A DNA stretch of 64,000 nt from Fluviicola sp. (GCA_002734065.2 NVXU02000009.1:1-64000); one strand, 5' to 3'. Shown: positions 19,993-28,483, numbered from the stretch's first letter. The notes: generated by a model from the letters alone, not told the origin. Numbers and translations: made by a program.

Positions 19993-20661
19993 TTAACTAT
20001 TCCCTTCAATCTCCTTCAACATCTCTTCCATATCCTCAAATTGATAGTCGGCTAAAATCAATTTTGGTTCAGGGTGATGTGTTTTTTCGGGAATACAAAC
20101 GACTTTCATTTGTGCAGCTTTTCCAGAAATTATTCCGTTGAGTGAATCTTCAATCACCAAACATTTTTGCGATTTTACCTTCAGTTGATTTGCGACGGTT
20201 AAGTAAACAGCTGGGTGAGGTTTTCCAAAATCTTCGCCTTCGGCAGAATGAACAACGTCAAATTGCTCTCGCAAATTAATGGTCTCTAAAACGGCATCAA
20301 TTAGCACAGAATAAGACGATGTTGCGAGCCCTATTTTAAGTCCTTTTTTGCGAAGAAAATCGAGAGTGTTTACCACTCCTTTTAGAGGTTCTCCGTGAGT
20401 CGAAATTAACTCCACCATTCTATTAATAATTCTGTTTTCTAACTCTTTTGGCGAGACGTTTTTCCATCCAATTTCGTTGTGCCAAAAAAGAACAACCTCA
20501 TCAATTCGAAGTCCAACAGTTTTGCCGAAATCTTTTTTTGTTAAGTGGCAACCTACAGAATGAAATGATTCTTCCATGGCAATTTTCCACAGCGGTTCGG
20601 AGTCAATTAATACTCCGTCCATGTCAAAAATAACGGCCTCAAAAGAGTTAATGTTTAGCAT
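19993..20661 (-). CDS. HAD-superfamily sugar-phosphate phosphatase (HxpB-like)
   Basis: 222 residues from ATG 20661. The HAD motifs are intact: I, FDMDGVLIDS with nucleophile D13 and D15; II, LATSS (T/S after the strand); III, the Lys in FGKPHP; IV, VIEDSLNG. An all-helical cap between motifs I and II makes it subfamily I, like beta-phosphoglucomutase and hexitol/2-deoxyglucose-6-phosphatases (YniC/HxpB). The substrate is probably a small phosphosugar. The start was set at MLNINSF because the upstream frame lacks conserved sequence. It overlaps the end of the preceding gene (20648-21514) by 14 nt, so translation is likely coupled. Confidence 0.85.
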   Translation of the reverse strand: MLNINSFEAVIFDMDGVLIDSEPLWKIAMEESFHSVGCHLTKKDFGKTVGLRIDEVVLFWHNEIGWKNVSPKELENRIINRMVELISTHGEPLKGVVNTLDFLRKKGLKIGLATSSYSVLIDAVLETINLREQFDVVHSAEGEDFGKPHPAVYLTVANQLKVKSQKCLVIEDSLNGIISGKAAQMKVVCIPEKTHHPEPKLILADYQFEDMEEMLKEIEGNS

Positions 20662-21514
20662 CTTTTTTCTTTGTTTTATAAATATTTCCACCACCAATAA
20701 TCGATGCCTTTTCATCGACTATATAAATCTCATTTTTGCTTTTTACAACGATTCCTTCTTTCTGTGTAAAGTTCTTAAATTTTGTCTCGGAACACTTTTT
20801 TAGGCCATTTTTCGCAAAATTCAATTGAATTTTGCGAAAATAGGTGATAATATACAATTTACCATCGTAATAATCTGCGCCCGTAATCGCATCAATGAAC
20901 CAACCGTTAGGGCCAACAAATAATTCTCCGGCTTTCTTAATTGAATAAATTCCCGGTATTTTTGGCAGGTAATAGAGTTGACTTTCCCCCGTCCACGGAA
21001 CGTTATTTACCTTGGTTAAAATGAGCAAAGAATCGCCGATGCAAACAAGTGCTTCTGCATCAAAATTTAGCTTCTCTTTTTTGGGCGGAAATGAAACTTG
21101 CTCTTGGTAATTAAAATAAATTTTTTCGGCAACAACTTCTTTTTTGGAGAGAATGGAAGCAATCTTTACTTTCAAAATCACCAAGTTTTTGCGCTCATTT
21201 TTGTTGTTGCCAAAATCCGCGATGTATAAATAATTTTCATCCGCTGCAAGGTCTTCCCAATCGTTGTTTTTCTCTCTTAAAACACGCACTTTTTTTCTCA
21301 AAGAACCGTCTAAATTTAAGACGAATAAATCGGCCGTATTTCCACCATCATTTATCACAACAAAAGTGGTGTCATTGAGCAGTTCAATTCCAGATGCTTC
21401 ACTTAATTCTGTCGGAAGAGAAGATAGTTTTACAAGCTCATTCTTCTGACCAAAAGCAAAAGTAAAGGCAATTAGAAAAATTGTGATTAGTTGATATTTG
21501 AGGAAGTTCCTCAT
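20648..21514 (-). CDS. Exported beta-propeller-like protein carrying a palindromic insert
   Basis: 288 residues with signal peptide (MRNFLKYQLITIFLIAFTFAFGQ). The mature part has repeated strands like an SdiA-regulated or esterase-like six-bladed propeller (SEASGIELLNDTTFVVINDGGN, DWEDLAADENYLYIADFGNNKN, DAEALVCIGDSLLILTK, DAITGADYYDGKLYIITYF, KEGIVVKSKNEIYIVDE). The function is unknown. Residues FRKIQLNFAK are encoded entirely by a 32-bp perfect palindrome (20809-20840) that also occurs between genes at 51474-51505. The ATG overlaps the stop of the upstream CorC/HlyC gene by 4 nt and the 3' end overlaps the HAD gene, so a three-gene operon is likely. Confidence 0.8.
   Translation of the reverse strand: MRNFLKYQLITIFLIAFTFAFGQKNELVKLSSLPTELSEASGIELLNDTTFVVINDGGNTADLFVLNLDGSLRKKVRVLREKNNDWEDLAADENYLYIADFGNNKNERKNLVILKVKIASILSKKEVVAEKIYFNYQEQVSFPPKKEKLNFDAEALVCIGDSLLILTKVNNVPWTGESQLYYLPKIPGIYSIKKAGELFVGPNGWFIDAITGADYYDGKLYIITYFRKIQLNFAKNGLKKCSETKFKNFTQKEGIVVKSKNEIYIVDEKASIIGGGNIYKTKKKDAKH
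20809..20840. repeat. 32-bp perfect palindrome inside a coding sequence
   Basis: Each arm is 16 bp, centred on the axis of CAATTG, with TTTTCGCAAAATTC as the left arm. Read on the - strand in the host frame it encodes FRKIQLNFAK. The same 32 bp form the core of a 40-bp palindrome at 51470-51509. Confidence 0.95.
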
Positions 21515-22764
21515 AGCCTAATCACACGAATGGTTTCAATTCTATTGTTGCTGACTTCTTCCACAAAGAATTTTAATTCGTTGACCACTAACTTTGTGCC
21601 GGCCTTAGGAATTGACTCCAATTGGTGCACAACAAAGCCTCCGAGTGTCTCGTATTCTTCTCCTTGTTCTATTTTAAAGTCGTACTCGTCATTTAAATAG
21701 TCGATGTTCAATCGGGCCGAGAATCGATACCTTTTTTCGTCCAATTTTTCTTCGAGTAAAGCTTCCTTGTCGTGTTCATCTTCAATTTCTCCAAAAATTT
21801 CTTCTATAACGTCTTCAATGGTGATTACTCCCGCCGTTCCGCCGTATTCGTCAACGACAATGGCAAGGTTTCCTGCTTTCTCTGAGAATAATTCCAACAA
21901 TTCTTTGCCTGGAATTGCTTCGGGGACAAATGGCAGTGGTAGCAAAATTTCCTTTATCGTTTTGGGGAATTTAAACATTTCAAAAGAATGCACATAGCCA
22001 ATAATGTTGTCGATATTTTTTTTGTAAACAATTATTTTTGATTTACCTGTTGCCACAAATTTGTCTTGCAATTCTTTGATGTCGTCTTCCAAATCAACCG
22101 AAATTATTTCTGTTCGAGGAATCATGCAGTCTCTTGCTTTTACGGAGTCAAAATCCAAAGCGTTCTTTAATATTTGCATTTCGTTTCCAAATTCTTGCTC
22201 GTCTTTAATTCTATCGTTGATGTCTTGCACATAATGTTCAAGATCAATTTTGGAGAATACTTTTTCGCTGTTCTTACTATCTACTTTCAGAAGTTTCAAG
22301 AAAATACTACTTACCCAAAGAACTAAATAGGTCGGCAAGAATAAAATGACAAAAACAACAAACATCGGATAGGTCACATATTTGAGGTACCCGTTAGGGT
22401 TCATCTGCACAAAGGTTTTGGGCAAGAATTCTGCCACAATAAGGACCAAGATGGTCGATAAAACCGTTTGAATTAATAAAATAGACCCTTGATTGACAAT
22501 TCCCCAAGATTGGATAATTGGCTCGAGTAATTGCGCAGAAAATAGACCAAAAAGAACAAGTGAAATGTTGTTTCCCAGCAGAAGCATGGCTATAAAACGT
22601 GATTCATTCTTATAGAATGTGCCGAGAATTCTGCCGCTAATGGTGCCACTCGACTTGTCTAACTCAACTTTTAGTCGGTTAGAAGAAATAAAGGCAATCT
22701 CCATGCTCGAAAAGAATGCAGAAAAAATAAGTGTTATAATGATGCCTATCAGCGGACCTTCCAT
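21511..22764 (-). CDS. CNNM/CorC-HlyC family membrane protein
   Basis: 417 residues. An N-terminal DUF21 membrane domain (about 1-170, four hydrophobic segments, with FSSMEIAFISSNRLKVE near the start) is followed by a paired CBS domain (about 205-320: DCMIPRTEIISVDLEDDI, LAIVVDEYGGTAGVITIEDVIEEIFGEI) and a C-terminal CorC_HlyC domain (about 335-415: LDEKRYRFSARLNIDYLND, YETLGGFVVHQL). Such proteins are linked to magnesium or cobalt handling; GldE of gliding bacteria is a relative, but no gldD neighbours this gene, so I do not use that name. The stop overlaps the start of the downstream propeller gene by 4 nt. Confidence 0.88.
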   Translation of the reverse strand: MEGPLIGIIITLIFSAFFSSMEIAFISSNRLKVELDKSSGTISGRILGTFYKNESRFIAMLLLGNNISLVLFGLFSAQLLEPIIQSWGIVNQGSILLIQTVLSTILVLIVAEFLPKTFVQMNPNGYLKYVTYPMFVVFVILFLPTYLVLWVSSIFLKLLKVDSKNSEKVFSKIDLEHYVQDINDRIKDEQEFGNEMQILKNALDFDSVKARDCMIPRTEIISVDLEDDIKELQDKFVATGKSKIIVYKKNIDNIIGYVHSFEMFKFPKTIKEILLPLPFVPEAIPGKELLELFSEKAGNLAIVVDEYGGTAGVITIEDVIEEIFGEIEDEHDKEALLEEKLDEKRYRFSARLNIDYLNDEYDFKIEQGEEYETLGGFVVHQLESIPKAGTKLVVNELKFFVEEVSNNRIETIRVIRL

Positions 22765-22849
22765 GGGGTTTTAATTACAAAGCAATATACAAATTAGATT
22801 CAATGTTTTAGTGTTTTAAGGTAGATATCTCGACTACCGCTCGATAACC

Positions 22850-22896
22850 AAAACTCCAAAACTCCAATGCTCCAATGCTCCAACACTCCAAAACCC
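22850..22896. repeat. CTCCAA-type short tandem repeat
   Basis: Five to six degenerate units of 8-10 nt (ACTCCAAA, ACTCCAATG, CTCCAATG, CTCCAACA, CTCCAAAA) lie directly downstream of purD. No coding sense is evident. Confidence 0.7.
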
Positions 22897-22897
22897 C

Positions 22898-24172
22898 TTA
22901 CAAAACATCAAAACCGATGTCTTTTCTGAAGTTTGCTTTTTCGAATTCAATTTTATCAATGGCTTCGTAGGATTTTTTCAACGCTGTTTTTAGGTCTTTT
23001 CCGTAGGATGTTGCGGCTAAAACACGCCCTCCGTTGGTCATTACTGCTGGACCATCTGCAACAGTTCCTGCATGAAAAATAAGACTGTCAGTGACTCCGT
23101 TTATTCCAAAAATTTGTTTGCCTTTTGCATACTTTTCAGGATAGCCTCCAGAAACCATCATCACCGTTGCTGTGCTTCTTTCATCAAAAACAACATCTCT
23201 TTCTGACAGAGTTTGTGTTCCAACTCCTTCAAATAAGTCCAACAAATCCGATTTTAACCTTGGAATGACTACTTCCGTCTCTGGATCTCCCATTCGGCAG
23301 TTGTATTCGATGACATAAGGTTCATTTTTCACGTTAATGATTCCAAAGAAAATAAAACCTTTGTAAACGATTCCTTCTCGTTTCAATCCTTTTACCGTTG
23401 GAATAATAATTTGATTTTCTATCTTGTCTAAGAATGTTGGATTGGCAAATGGCACTGGAGAAATTGCTCCCATTCCGCCTGTGTTTAATCCTTTGTCTCC
23501 TTCTCCTATTCTTTTGTAATCTTTCGCTTCGGGGAGTTTTTTATACGCGTCTCCATCGGTAATTACAAAGCAAGAAAGTTCAATTCCGTCTAAAAACTGT
23601 TCAATAACAACCCTTGAACTAGCATCTCCAAATTTGGCGTCAGAAAGCATACTTTTTAGTTCTTTTTTCGCCTCTTTAAGTGTTTCGAGAATAAGAACAC
23701 CTTTTCCTGCAGCCAAGCCATCGGCTTTAAGTACGTAAGGTGGGTTCATTTTCTCTAAATACTCATATCCTTCACTCAAGGTGTCTTTGGTAAACGTTCC
23801 GTATTTCGCGGTTGGAATGTTGTGCCTTTTCATGAATTGTTTCGCGAAATCTTTGCTTCCTTCGAGTTGCGCAGCTTCTTTGTTGGGACCAATAACCGGA
23901 ACTTTTGAAAGTTCATCATCTGCCTCAAAAAAATCCGCTATTCCATTCACTAATGGGTCTTCTGGACCAACAACAACCATGTTTACTTCATTTTTTAAAA
24001 CGAAAGTCTTTATTTCTTTAAAATTAGTGAGAGAAAGGTTGACATTCTCTCCTAACTGCTGTGTTCCGGCATTTCCTGGAGCAATAAACAGTTTTTCTAA
24101 AATAGAACTTTGCGCCATCTTCCAAGCGAGTGCATGTTCTCGACCTCCTGAACCTAAAAGTAGTACGCGCAT
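22898..24172 (-). CDS. purD: Phosphoribosylamine--glycine ligase (GARS)
   Basis: 424 residues, the normal length. It ligates phosphoribosylamine and glycine with ATP to make GAR, the second step of purine synthesis. It opens with MRVLLLGSGGREHALAWK, the family signature. The pre-ATP-grasp domain includes VVGPEDPLVNGI. The ATP-grasp core contains PPYVLKADGLAAGKGV and VVIEQFLDGIELSCFVITDG. GEGDKGLNTGGMGAISPVPF and EYNCRMGDPETEV form the metal and catalytic region. It is the second gene after purQ, with a 4-nt gap, so the two are co-transcribed. Confidence 0.97.
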   Translation of the reverse strand: MRVLLLGSGGREHALAWKMAQSSILEKLFIAPGNAGTQQLGENVNLSLTNFKEIKTFVLKNEVNMVVVGPEDPLVNGIADFFEADDELSKVPVIGPNKEAAQLEGSKDFAKQFMKRHNIPTAKYGTFTKDTLSEGYEYLEKMNPPYVLKADGLAAGKGVLILETLKEAKKELKSMLSDAKFGDASSRVVIEQFLDGIELSCFVITDGDAYKKLPEAKDYKRIGEGDKGLNTGGMGAISPVPFANPTFLDKIENQIIIPTVKGLKREGIVYKGFIFFGIINVKNEPYVIEYNCRMGDPETEVVIPRLKSDLLDLFEGVGTQTLSERDVVFDERSTATVMMVSGGYPEKYAKGKQIFGINGVTDSLIFHAGTVADGPAVMTNGGRVLAATSYGKDLKTALKKSYEAIDKIEFEKANFRKDIGFDVL

Positions 24173-24176
24173 AGTC

Positions 24177-24872
24177 TTAATTAAGTTGACAATTATTTAA
24201 AATAGACAAAAACATTGCTGCTCCATCTTCGTTATTCAATTCTTTATCACTGGCTCTTTCTGGATGCGGCATCATGCCAAAAACGTTTCGGTTTTCGTTG
24301 CAAATTCCAGCAATATTCAACACTGAGCCGTTTGGATTGGCAGAAGAGTTAACTTCCCCATCTTTATCACAATATTTGAATAGGATTTGGTCGTTTTCTT
24401 CCAGTTTTTCGATTGTCAAATCAGAAGCATAGTACCTTCCTTCTCCATGGGCAATTGGAATTTTATACGCTTTGGACATGTTCAAATCTTTGGTGAGAGC
24501 CGAGTCCATCGACGTTGTTTTCAGGTGAATATTCTTGCAAATGAACTTCTGATTATCATTGTGTAATAGCGCCCCTTCTAAAAGTCCAGATTCTGTTAAA
24601 ATCTGAAAGCCATTGCAAATTCCCAAAACATAACCTCCATTATTGGCATGTTTTATAACCTCCCCCATAATTGGAGAATGTTTTGCAATAGCGCCAGAAC
24701 GAAGATAATCTCCGTAAGAAAAACCTCCAGGAAGAACAATGAAATCAACACCTTTTATGTCAGTGTCTTTGTGCCAAAGGCGTTCAACTTTCTGTTTTAG
24801 GATGGTTTCTAATACATATACGATGTCTTCATCGCAATTAGAACCGGGAAAAGTAACAACTCCAAATTTCAT
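24177..24872 (-). CDS. purQ: Phosphoribosylformylglycinamidine synthase glutaminase subunit
   Basis: 231 residues. PurQ releases ammonia from glutamine for the FGAM synthase complex in purine synthesis. It is a class I glutamine amidotransferase, with nucleophile C86 in LGICNGFQIL, oxyanion region LPGGFSYGDYLRSGA, and the catalytic His/Glu pair in MMPHPERASD. A separate PurQ subunit is less common in Bacteroidota, where a fused PurL is frequent, so the partner PurL/PurS would be expected elsewhere in the genome. It is followed by purD after 4 nt. A -7 box TAATTTTG (24899-24906, - strand) lies upstream. Confidence 0.96.
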   Translation of the reverse strand: MKFGVVTFPGSNCDEDIVYVLETILKQKVERLWHKDTDIKGVDFIVLPGGFSYGDYLRSGAIAKHSPIMGEVIKHANNGGYVLGICNGFQILTESGLLEGALLHNDNQKFICKNIHLKTTSMDSALTKDLNMSKAYKIPIAHGEGRYYASDLTIEKLEENDQILFKYCDKDGEVNSSANPNGSVLNIAGICNENRNVFGMMPHPERASDKELNNEDGAAMFLSILNNCQLN

Positions 24873-24898
24873 TTTCTTCTTTTAAAATTATCTTGTTG

Positions 24899-24906
24899 CA
24901 AAATTA
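24899..24906 (-). promoter_or_regulatory. Bacteroidota -7 box upstream of purQ
   Basis: TAATTTTG on the - strand fits TAnnTTTG, 26 nt before the purQ ATG, in the short gap after the DUF6427 gene. Confidence 0.4.
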
Positions 24907-24912
24907 AGATAA

Positions 24913-25899
24913 TTAGAAGGCTAAATCATTAAAAGGAATGAAAAACTTACTCACAGCGAAGGTTAAAACGATATAAAACAAAACAGATGGTAAAAGCGAC
25001 GGTTTTTTTTCTCCAAACCCATACGGTAGCACCAATGATAGTGGGATGAGTAGTAAACTCAACACTTGTATTCTTCTGTATGTAAAAACGTCGATTAATA
25101 ACAATGCCAAGAGCAAAATTGTCAATAAAAGAAGAAGTCTAAAGATTTTCTTAAAGCGAATCGAACTCACATTTATTTTATTTAGCAATCGCTTAAGTCC
25201 TGCAAGAAAAATTAAACTTGCCCCCCCAATTAACGCCCACATATCAACTTTAAAAATTTCCTTTGAAGAACTGTTTAGGTCGTCCAGACCAATGTTAATT
25301 CTAAAAATATAAATATAAGCACCAACATAAATAATTGGCAACAATAATCCAACAATAATTAGCATTGACTCTCTAAAAAGAAATGGCCGGTTGATCCAAA
25401 TTAAAAAGAACAAAACGGGAGTTCCAAGGAGTAACACGGGGAAAAATGTGCCCGCAATTCCAAAGAAAAGAGCCGTGTTAAATACGATTCTTCTTCCATC
25501 TTCTTTCTGACTTAAATTAAGCAATTGCCTCACCGTAAGGATTAAAAATATTTGCGCAATTGCCAGTCCGTCCAAAAAGTAAAAAGAGGAAAAAAAACTT
25601 AAAAAAAGTACATATAAGAGTGCTGGTAAGTAATTGTTTCGTTCAGAAAACTCGTTTTTGTTGTATAAACCATTCAAGAGTATGCCTCCTCCAATTGTCA
25701 GTGACATCGAAAAAACAGACAATAGCAAACTTGATTGCACTTTATAACTGCCCCAAATTCCTAATCTCAACTCTTCGTATCCTCGATGATAACCCGTGTT
25801 ATAATTCAACACGAAGAAGATAACCACTAAAACGGGAATTAAAACAAGAACAAAAGGTCTATTGCTATGAAATGCTTTTAACACAAAACGAAAGTACAA
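24913..25899 (-). CDS. Polytopic membrane protein of the DUF6427 type
   Basis: 328 residues with about nine to ten predicted membrane segments (for example FVLVLIPVLVVIFFVLNY, LLLSVFSMSLTIGGGILL, ALLYVLFLSFFSSFYFL, GTFFPVLLLGTPVLFFLIW, LLPIIYVGAYIYIF, LLLLLTILLLALLLIDVF) and only short loops. The N-terminus (MYFRFVLKAFHSNRPF) and the position beside purine genes fit the Bacteroidota-specific DUF6427 family, which has no known function. It lies 40 nt upstream of purQ in the same direction, and the two may share a transcript. Confidence 0.7.
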   Translation of the reverse strand: MYFRFVLKAFHSNRPFVLVLIPVLVVIFFVLNYNTGYHRGYEELRLGIWGSYKVQSSLLLSVFSMSLTIGGGILLNGLYNKNEFSERNNYLPALLYVLFLSFFSSFYFLDGLAIAQIFLILTVRQLLNLSQKEDGRRIVFNTALFFGIAGTFFPVLLLGTPVLFFLIWINRPFLFRESMLIIVGLLLPIIYVGAYIYIFRINIGLDDLNSSSKEIFKVDMWALIGGASLIFLAGLKRLLNKINVSSIRFKKIFRLLLLLTILLLALLLIDVFTYRRIQVLSLLLIPLSLVLPYGFGEKKPSLLPSVLFYIVLTFAVSKFFIPFNDLAF

Positions 25900-26093
25900 A
25901 ATAAAGCGTATTTACGGGTGATTAATGCTAAAACTGAAGTAATATTCAAAACCTCTTTTTTATTGATTAAAAAAAATTGTTGTCAGTTTGTTGCTTTGTT
26001 TCACTTAGAATTCTATATTTAAACTCTCGCAAGAAATTCGAGGATGAAAATTTGATATTAAAAACCGCTTTTTAAAGCATAAGTACATAGAAT

Positions 26094-26468
26094 ATGGCAA
26101 CAGTTAGATACAACGACTCAGACCTACAAGAATTTAAAGACCTTATTAACTATAAGTTAAAAGAGGCAAAAATTGATTTGGACCTGCTAAAAGGGTCCCT
26201 TTCTCACAATGACGATCATGGAACAAATGATACTGGGCGTTCTTTCAATATGATGGAAGACGGTTCAGATACGCTCTCGAGAGAAGAAATGTCACAATTG
26301 GCAATTCGTCAAGAGAAGTTTATCACCAGTTTACAAAACGCTTTGGTGAGAATTGAAAACAAGACCTACGGTATTTGCCGTGTGACGGGTAAACTTATTC
26401 AAAAGAAACGCTTAATGCTTGTGCCTCATGCAACCTTAAGTATTGACGCGAAGAACGCTCAAAATTAA
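26094..26468 (+). CDS. TraR/DksA-family protein lacking the zinc cysteines
   Basis: 124 residues. An N-terminal helical hairpin (about 5-85, with LQEFKDLINYKLKEAKIDL and EEMSQLAIRQEKFITSLQNALVRIENKTYG) leads to the DksA-type C-terminal motif GICRVTGKLIQKKRLMLVPHATL. Only one of the four zinc-binding Cys of canonical DksA remains, a state I know from Bacteroidota members. By family it would bind in the RNA polymerase secondary channel and modulate transcription. lspA starts 19 nt downstream, so the two form a likely operon. Confidence 0.88.
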   Translation: MATVRYNDSDLQEFKDLINYKLKEAKIDLDLLKGSLSHNDDHGTNDTGRSFNMMEDGSDTLSREEMSQLAIRQEKFITSLQNALVRIENKTYGICRVTGKLIQKKRLMLVPHATLSIDAKNAQN

Positions 26469-26487
26469 TTTTGAATTCAACATTCTT

Positions 26488-27153
26488 GTGAAGAAAAAAA
26501 CACTCATTGTTGCGGTAGTCGTAACACTCATTCTTCTTGCTGATCAGCTGGTTAAAATCTACGTTAAAACAAATTTTCAACCTGGAGAATCTCACAACCT
26601 TATTGGAACTTGGTTTGTTGCAGACTACATCGAAAATCAAGGAATGGCCTTTGGCACAAGCTTTGGTTCTCAAGCGTGGCATAAATTAGCCCTTAGCATC
26701 TTCCGAATTTTTGCCATTAGTGCACTCGTCTATTATTGGATAACGCAAATGAAAAAAGGTGCTCGTTTAGAGTTTCTAATTGCCATTGGGTTGGTTTTTG
26801 CTGGCGCAACGGGCAACCTCATCGATTCTATGTTTTACGACTTTGCTTTTCCTTATGACCCGTGTATGGGGTATAATCACTTGATTGGTTCTGGTAATTT
26901 CATAGAATGTGATACCTGGGGTGTTTCCCAAACCATTGAGACTAAAAACACTGGTTTTTTATTCGGCAATGTCGTTGATATGTTTAAGTTTCAAGGAACT
27001 TGGCCAGAATGGATGCCCTGGATAGGCGGAGGGCCACTTTTTCCTGCTATTTGGAACATTGCAGACGCATCAATTACAAGTGGGGTTATTTTAATTTTTA
27101 TTCGGCAGAAGAAGTATTTTCCGAAGGGGAAGAAGGAAGGAAATGAAGAATGA
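26488..27153 (+). CDS. lspA: Lipoprotein signal peptidase (signal peptidase II)
   Basis: 221 residues from GTG 26488. It removes signal peptides from prolipoproteins at the lipidated Cys. The first membrane helix contains LILLADQLVKI; box 2 is ENQGMAFG; the catalytic Asp boxes are GATGNLIDSMFYDF and FPAIWNIADASIT, and four membrane helices are visible. A 60-residue insertion between the catalytic boxes (PCMGYNHLIGSGNFIECDTW...) matches the longer Bacteroidota form. I chose GTG over an upstream TTG (26443) that would overlap the DksA-like gene and add a charged prefix before the helix. Confidence 0.95.
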   Translation: MKKKTLIVAVVVTLILLADQLVKIYVKTNFQPGESHNLIGTWFVADYIENQGMAFGTSFGSQAWHKLALSIFRIFAISALVYYWITQMKKGARLEFLIAIGLVFAGATGNLIDSMFYDFAFPYDPCMGYNHLIGSGNFIECDTWGVSQTIETKNTGFLFGNVVDMFKFQGTWPEWMPWIGGGPLFPAIWNIADASITSGVILIFIRQKKYFPKGKKEGNEE

Positions 27154-27215
27154 AGAATTAAAAAATGAAAAATGTGCTTCCATTTCTACTCTTTTTTAAT
27201 GCAATTGGTGTTTCT

Positions 27216-27250
27216 TAACGTTTGGCTATGCGTAGTGCGGCTAAACCTAG
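27216..27250 (+). repeat. Intergenic repeat, copy 1 (related to 28484-28521)
   Basis: A 35-nt element beginning TAACGTTTGG, containing AGTGCGGCTAAACC and ending CCTAG. It can be aligned with the element at 28484-28521 (TAACGG...TTGCGGTTATCC...CCTAG). GTTTGGC and GCTAAAC inside it can pair. The two copies are direct and enclose two unrecognised genes. Confidence 0.5.
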
Positions 27251-27329
27251 TTTTTTTGACGTTAGTAATAGAGAGGTGATCTTTCGAAGAATACACCCCG
27301 TATTATCGCATAGGATGTGTTATATAAAC

Positions 27330-27839
27330 TTATTGGGTTTTCATTAATACCAGTTGTATAGATGTCAAATGAACCCTTTTTAATTCACCATTTTCCATTA
27401 TTGAGTAGGTAAGTCCTGGTTCTTCCGTCCAATCAAGTTTTTGCAGAATAAATTCATAATCAACGGAATGATTTTCCTGAACAATATGAATCGAATATGT
27501 ACTGTCAGTAGCTTTTTCGCTAATCGAATAATTCTCATAAGGAACACTCATTTTATGTCCGTTTTTAAAACTTACTCCTTGTGTTATCCCTAGCTGGTCA
27601 TTATAAAAGACATACGTAACAAAATTGTTAGTATTTGATTCCGCAGTATTTCGCCAAACTCCCTTGATCCATGAAGGAAAAGACAATCCAGTAATTACTT
27701 TAGTCTCACTTGTTCCAAGTTTGGGTTGTTCATCGTCATTTTCCATCTGAACAATAGTTTTTCCCTCTTTCTCAGTCAAACGATCCGACTGACAACTCAT
27801 GAAGAACAAGAAAAGTATTATAGTTGGTGTAATTTTCAT
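27330..27839 (-). CDS. Lipoprotein of unknown function
   Basis: 169 residues. The lipoprotein signal MKITPTIILFLFFMSCQSD puts the lipidated Cys at 16. A charged linker (about 20-50) leads to a beta-rich domain: FPSWIKGVWRNTAESNTNNF followed by repeated short strands (VTYVFYNDQLGITQ, YSIHIVQENHSVDYEFILQKLDW, PGLTYSIMENGELKRVHL). The W-x-x-G-x-W-x-N opening and layout resemble lipocalin-like/DUF-type single-domain lipoproteins, but I recognise no family. It lies between the two intergenic repeats at 27216 and 28484, with a similar orphan gene 40 nt upstream in the same direction. Confidence 0.7.
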   Translation of the reverse strand: MKITPTIILFLFFMSCQSDRLTEKEGKTIVQMENDDEQPKLGTSETKVITGLSFPSWIKGVWRNTAESNTNNFVTYVFYNDQLGITQGVSFKNGHKMSVPYENYSISEKATDSTYSIHIVQENHSVDYEFILQKLDWTEEPGLTYSIMENGELKRVHLTSIQLVLMKTQ

Positions 27840-27879
27840 TGTTTATAACGACCTTAATAAACCCATGTTTTAATTGGGT

Positions 27880-28410
27880 TTATTTTTTGTTATCTGTTTT
27901 ATTTAATTCGTATTGTAGATTATTGCTATTCCAAATAATTATTGCATTTAGTTCTTTTAGTAATCGTTTGTGCTCTACAATCCAACCATTAGTCTCACCA
28001 TGAGGTTTTCGGTTTGGATATGCATTTGGTCGTTCGTGAACATCCAACTCTTCCTTGTCCCATTTATTTAAATGTTCAATCAATCCTTTAACGTCTTTGG
28101 GCCATCCTTCATTTTCATGATAAATTTCAACATCAATTTCATCGTTATCAATGGCGTTCTGCAATAAAGTTCGTGCTTTTGTCAAGTCCTTCTTAAAAAC
28201 ATTTATTGAAAGTCCCAATGAACCAACCGTCACGCAGTCAATCCCTTTACTGTTCAGTATTTTACATATTTCTTGAGCTTTCTTTATTCCATCATCATCA
28301 TTTAAAACTTGTGCTAAAACTGTATATGAAATCGAGTCATTATTTTGCGCAATTCCAGAATTAAAGTGAATAATGCAGAGGATCATTAGTATAAATTTTA
28401 GTTTTCTCAT
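27880..28410 (-). CDS. Exported protein of unknown function
   Basis: 176 residues with signal peptide (MRKLKFILMILCIIHFNSGIAQ). The mature part starts with a predicted alpha/beta segment (YTVLAQVLNDDDGIKKAQEICKILNSKGIDCVTVGSLGLSINVFKKDLTKARTLL...) suggesting a small ferredoxin-like or SPOR-like fold of alternating strand and helix, then a Trp/Asn-rich C-terminal region with NEGWPKDVKGLIEHLNKWDKEE. No family is recognised. It is the first gene of the two-gene segment bounded by the intergenic repeats. A role as one of a pair with the adjacent lipoprotein is possible but rests only on orientation. Confidence 0.7.
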   Translation of the reverse strand: MRKLKFILMILCIIHFNSGIAQNNDSISYTVLAQVLNDDDGIKKAQEICKILNSKGIDCVTVGSLGLSINVFKKDLTKARTLLQNAIDNDEIDVEIYHENEGWPKDVKGLIEHLNKWDKEELDVHERPNAYPNRKPHGETNGWIVEHKRLLKELNAIIIWNSNNLQYELNKTDNKK

Positions 28411-28483
28411 AATTTGAATCTTTTATTTATCAAGCGGTACACCTAATCCTTGTCAGGGTTCATAATCTTTGGTTAATTACAGA

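Noticed and set aside
21511-22764. Gliding protein GldE
   Set aside because: Domain layout is shared with all CorC/HlyC proteins and there is no gldD neighbour.
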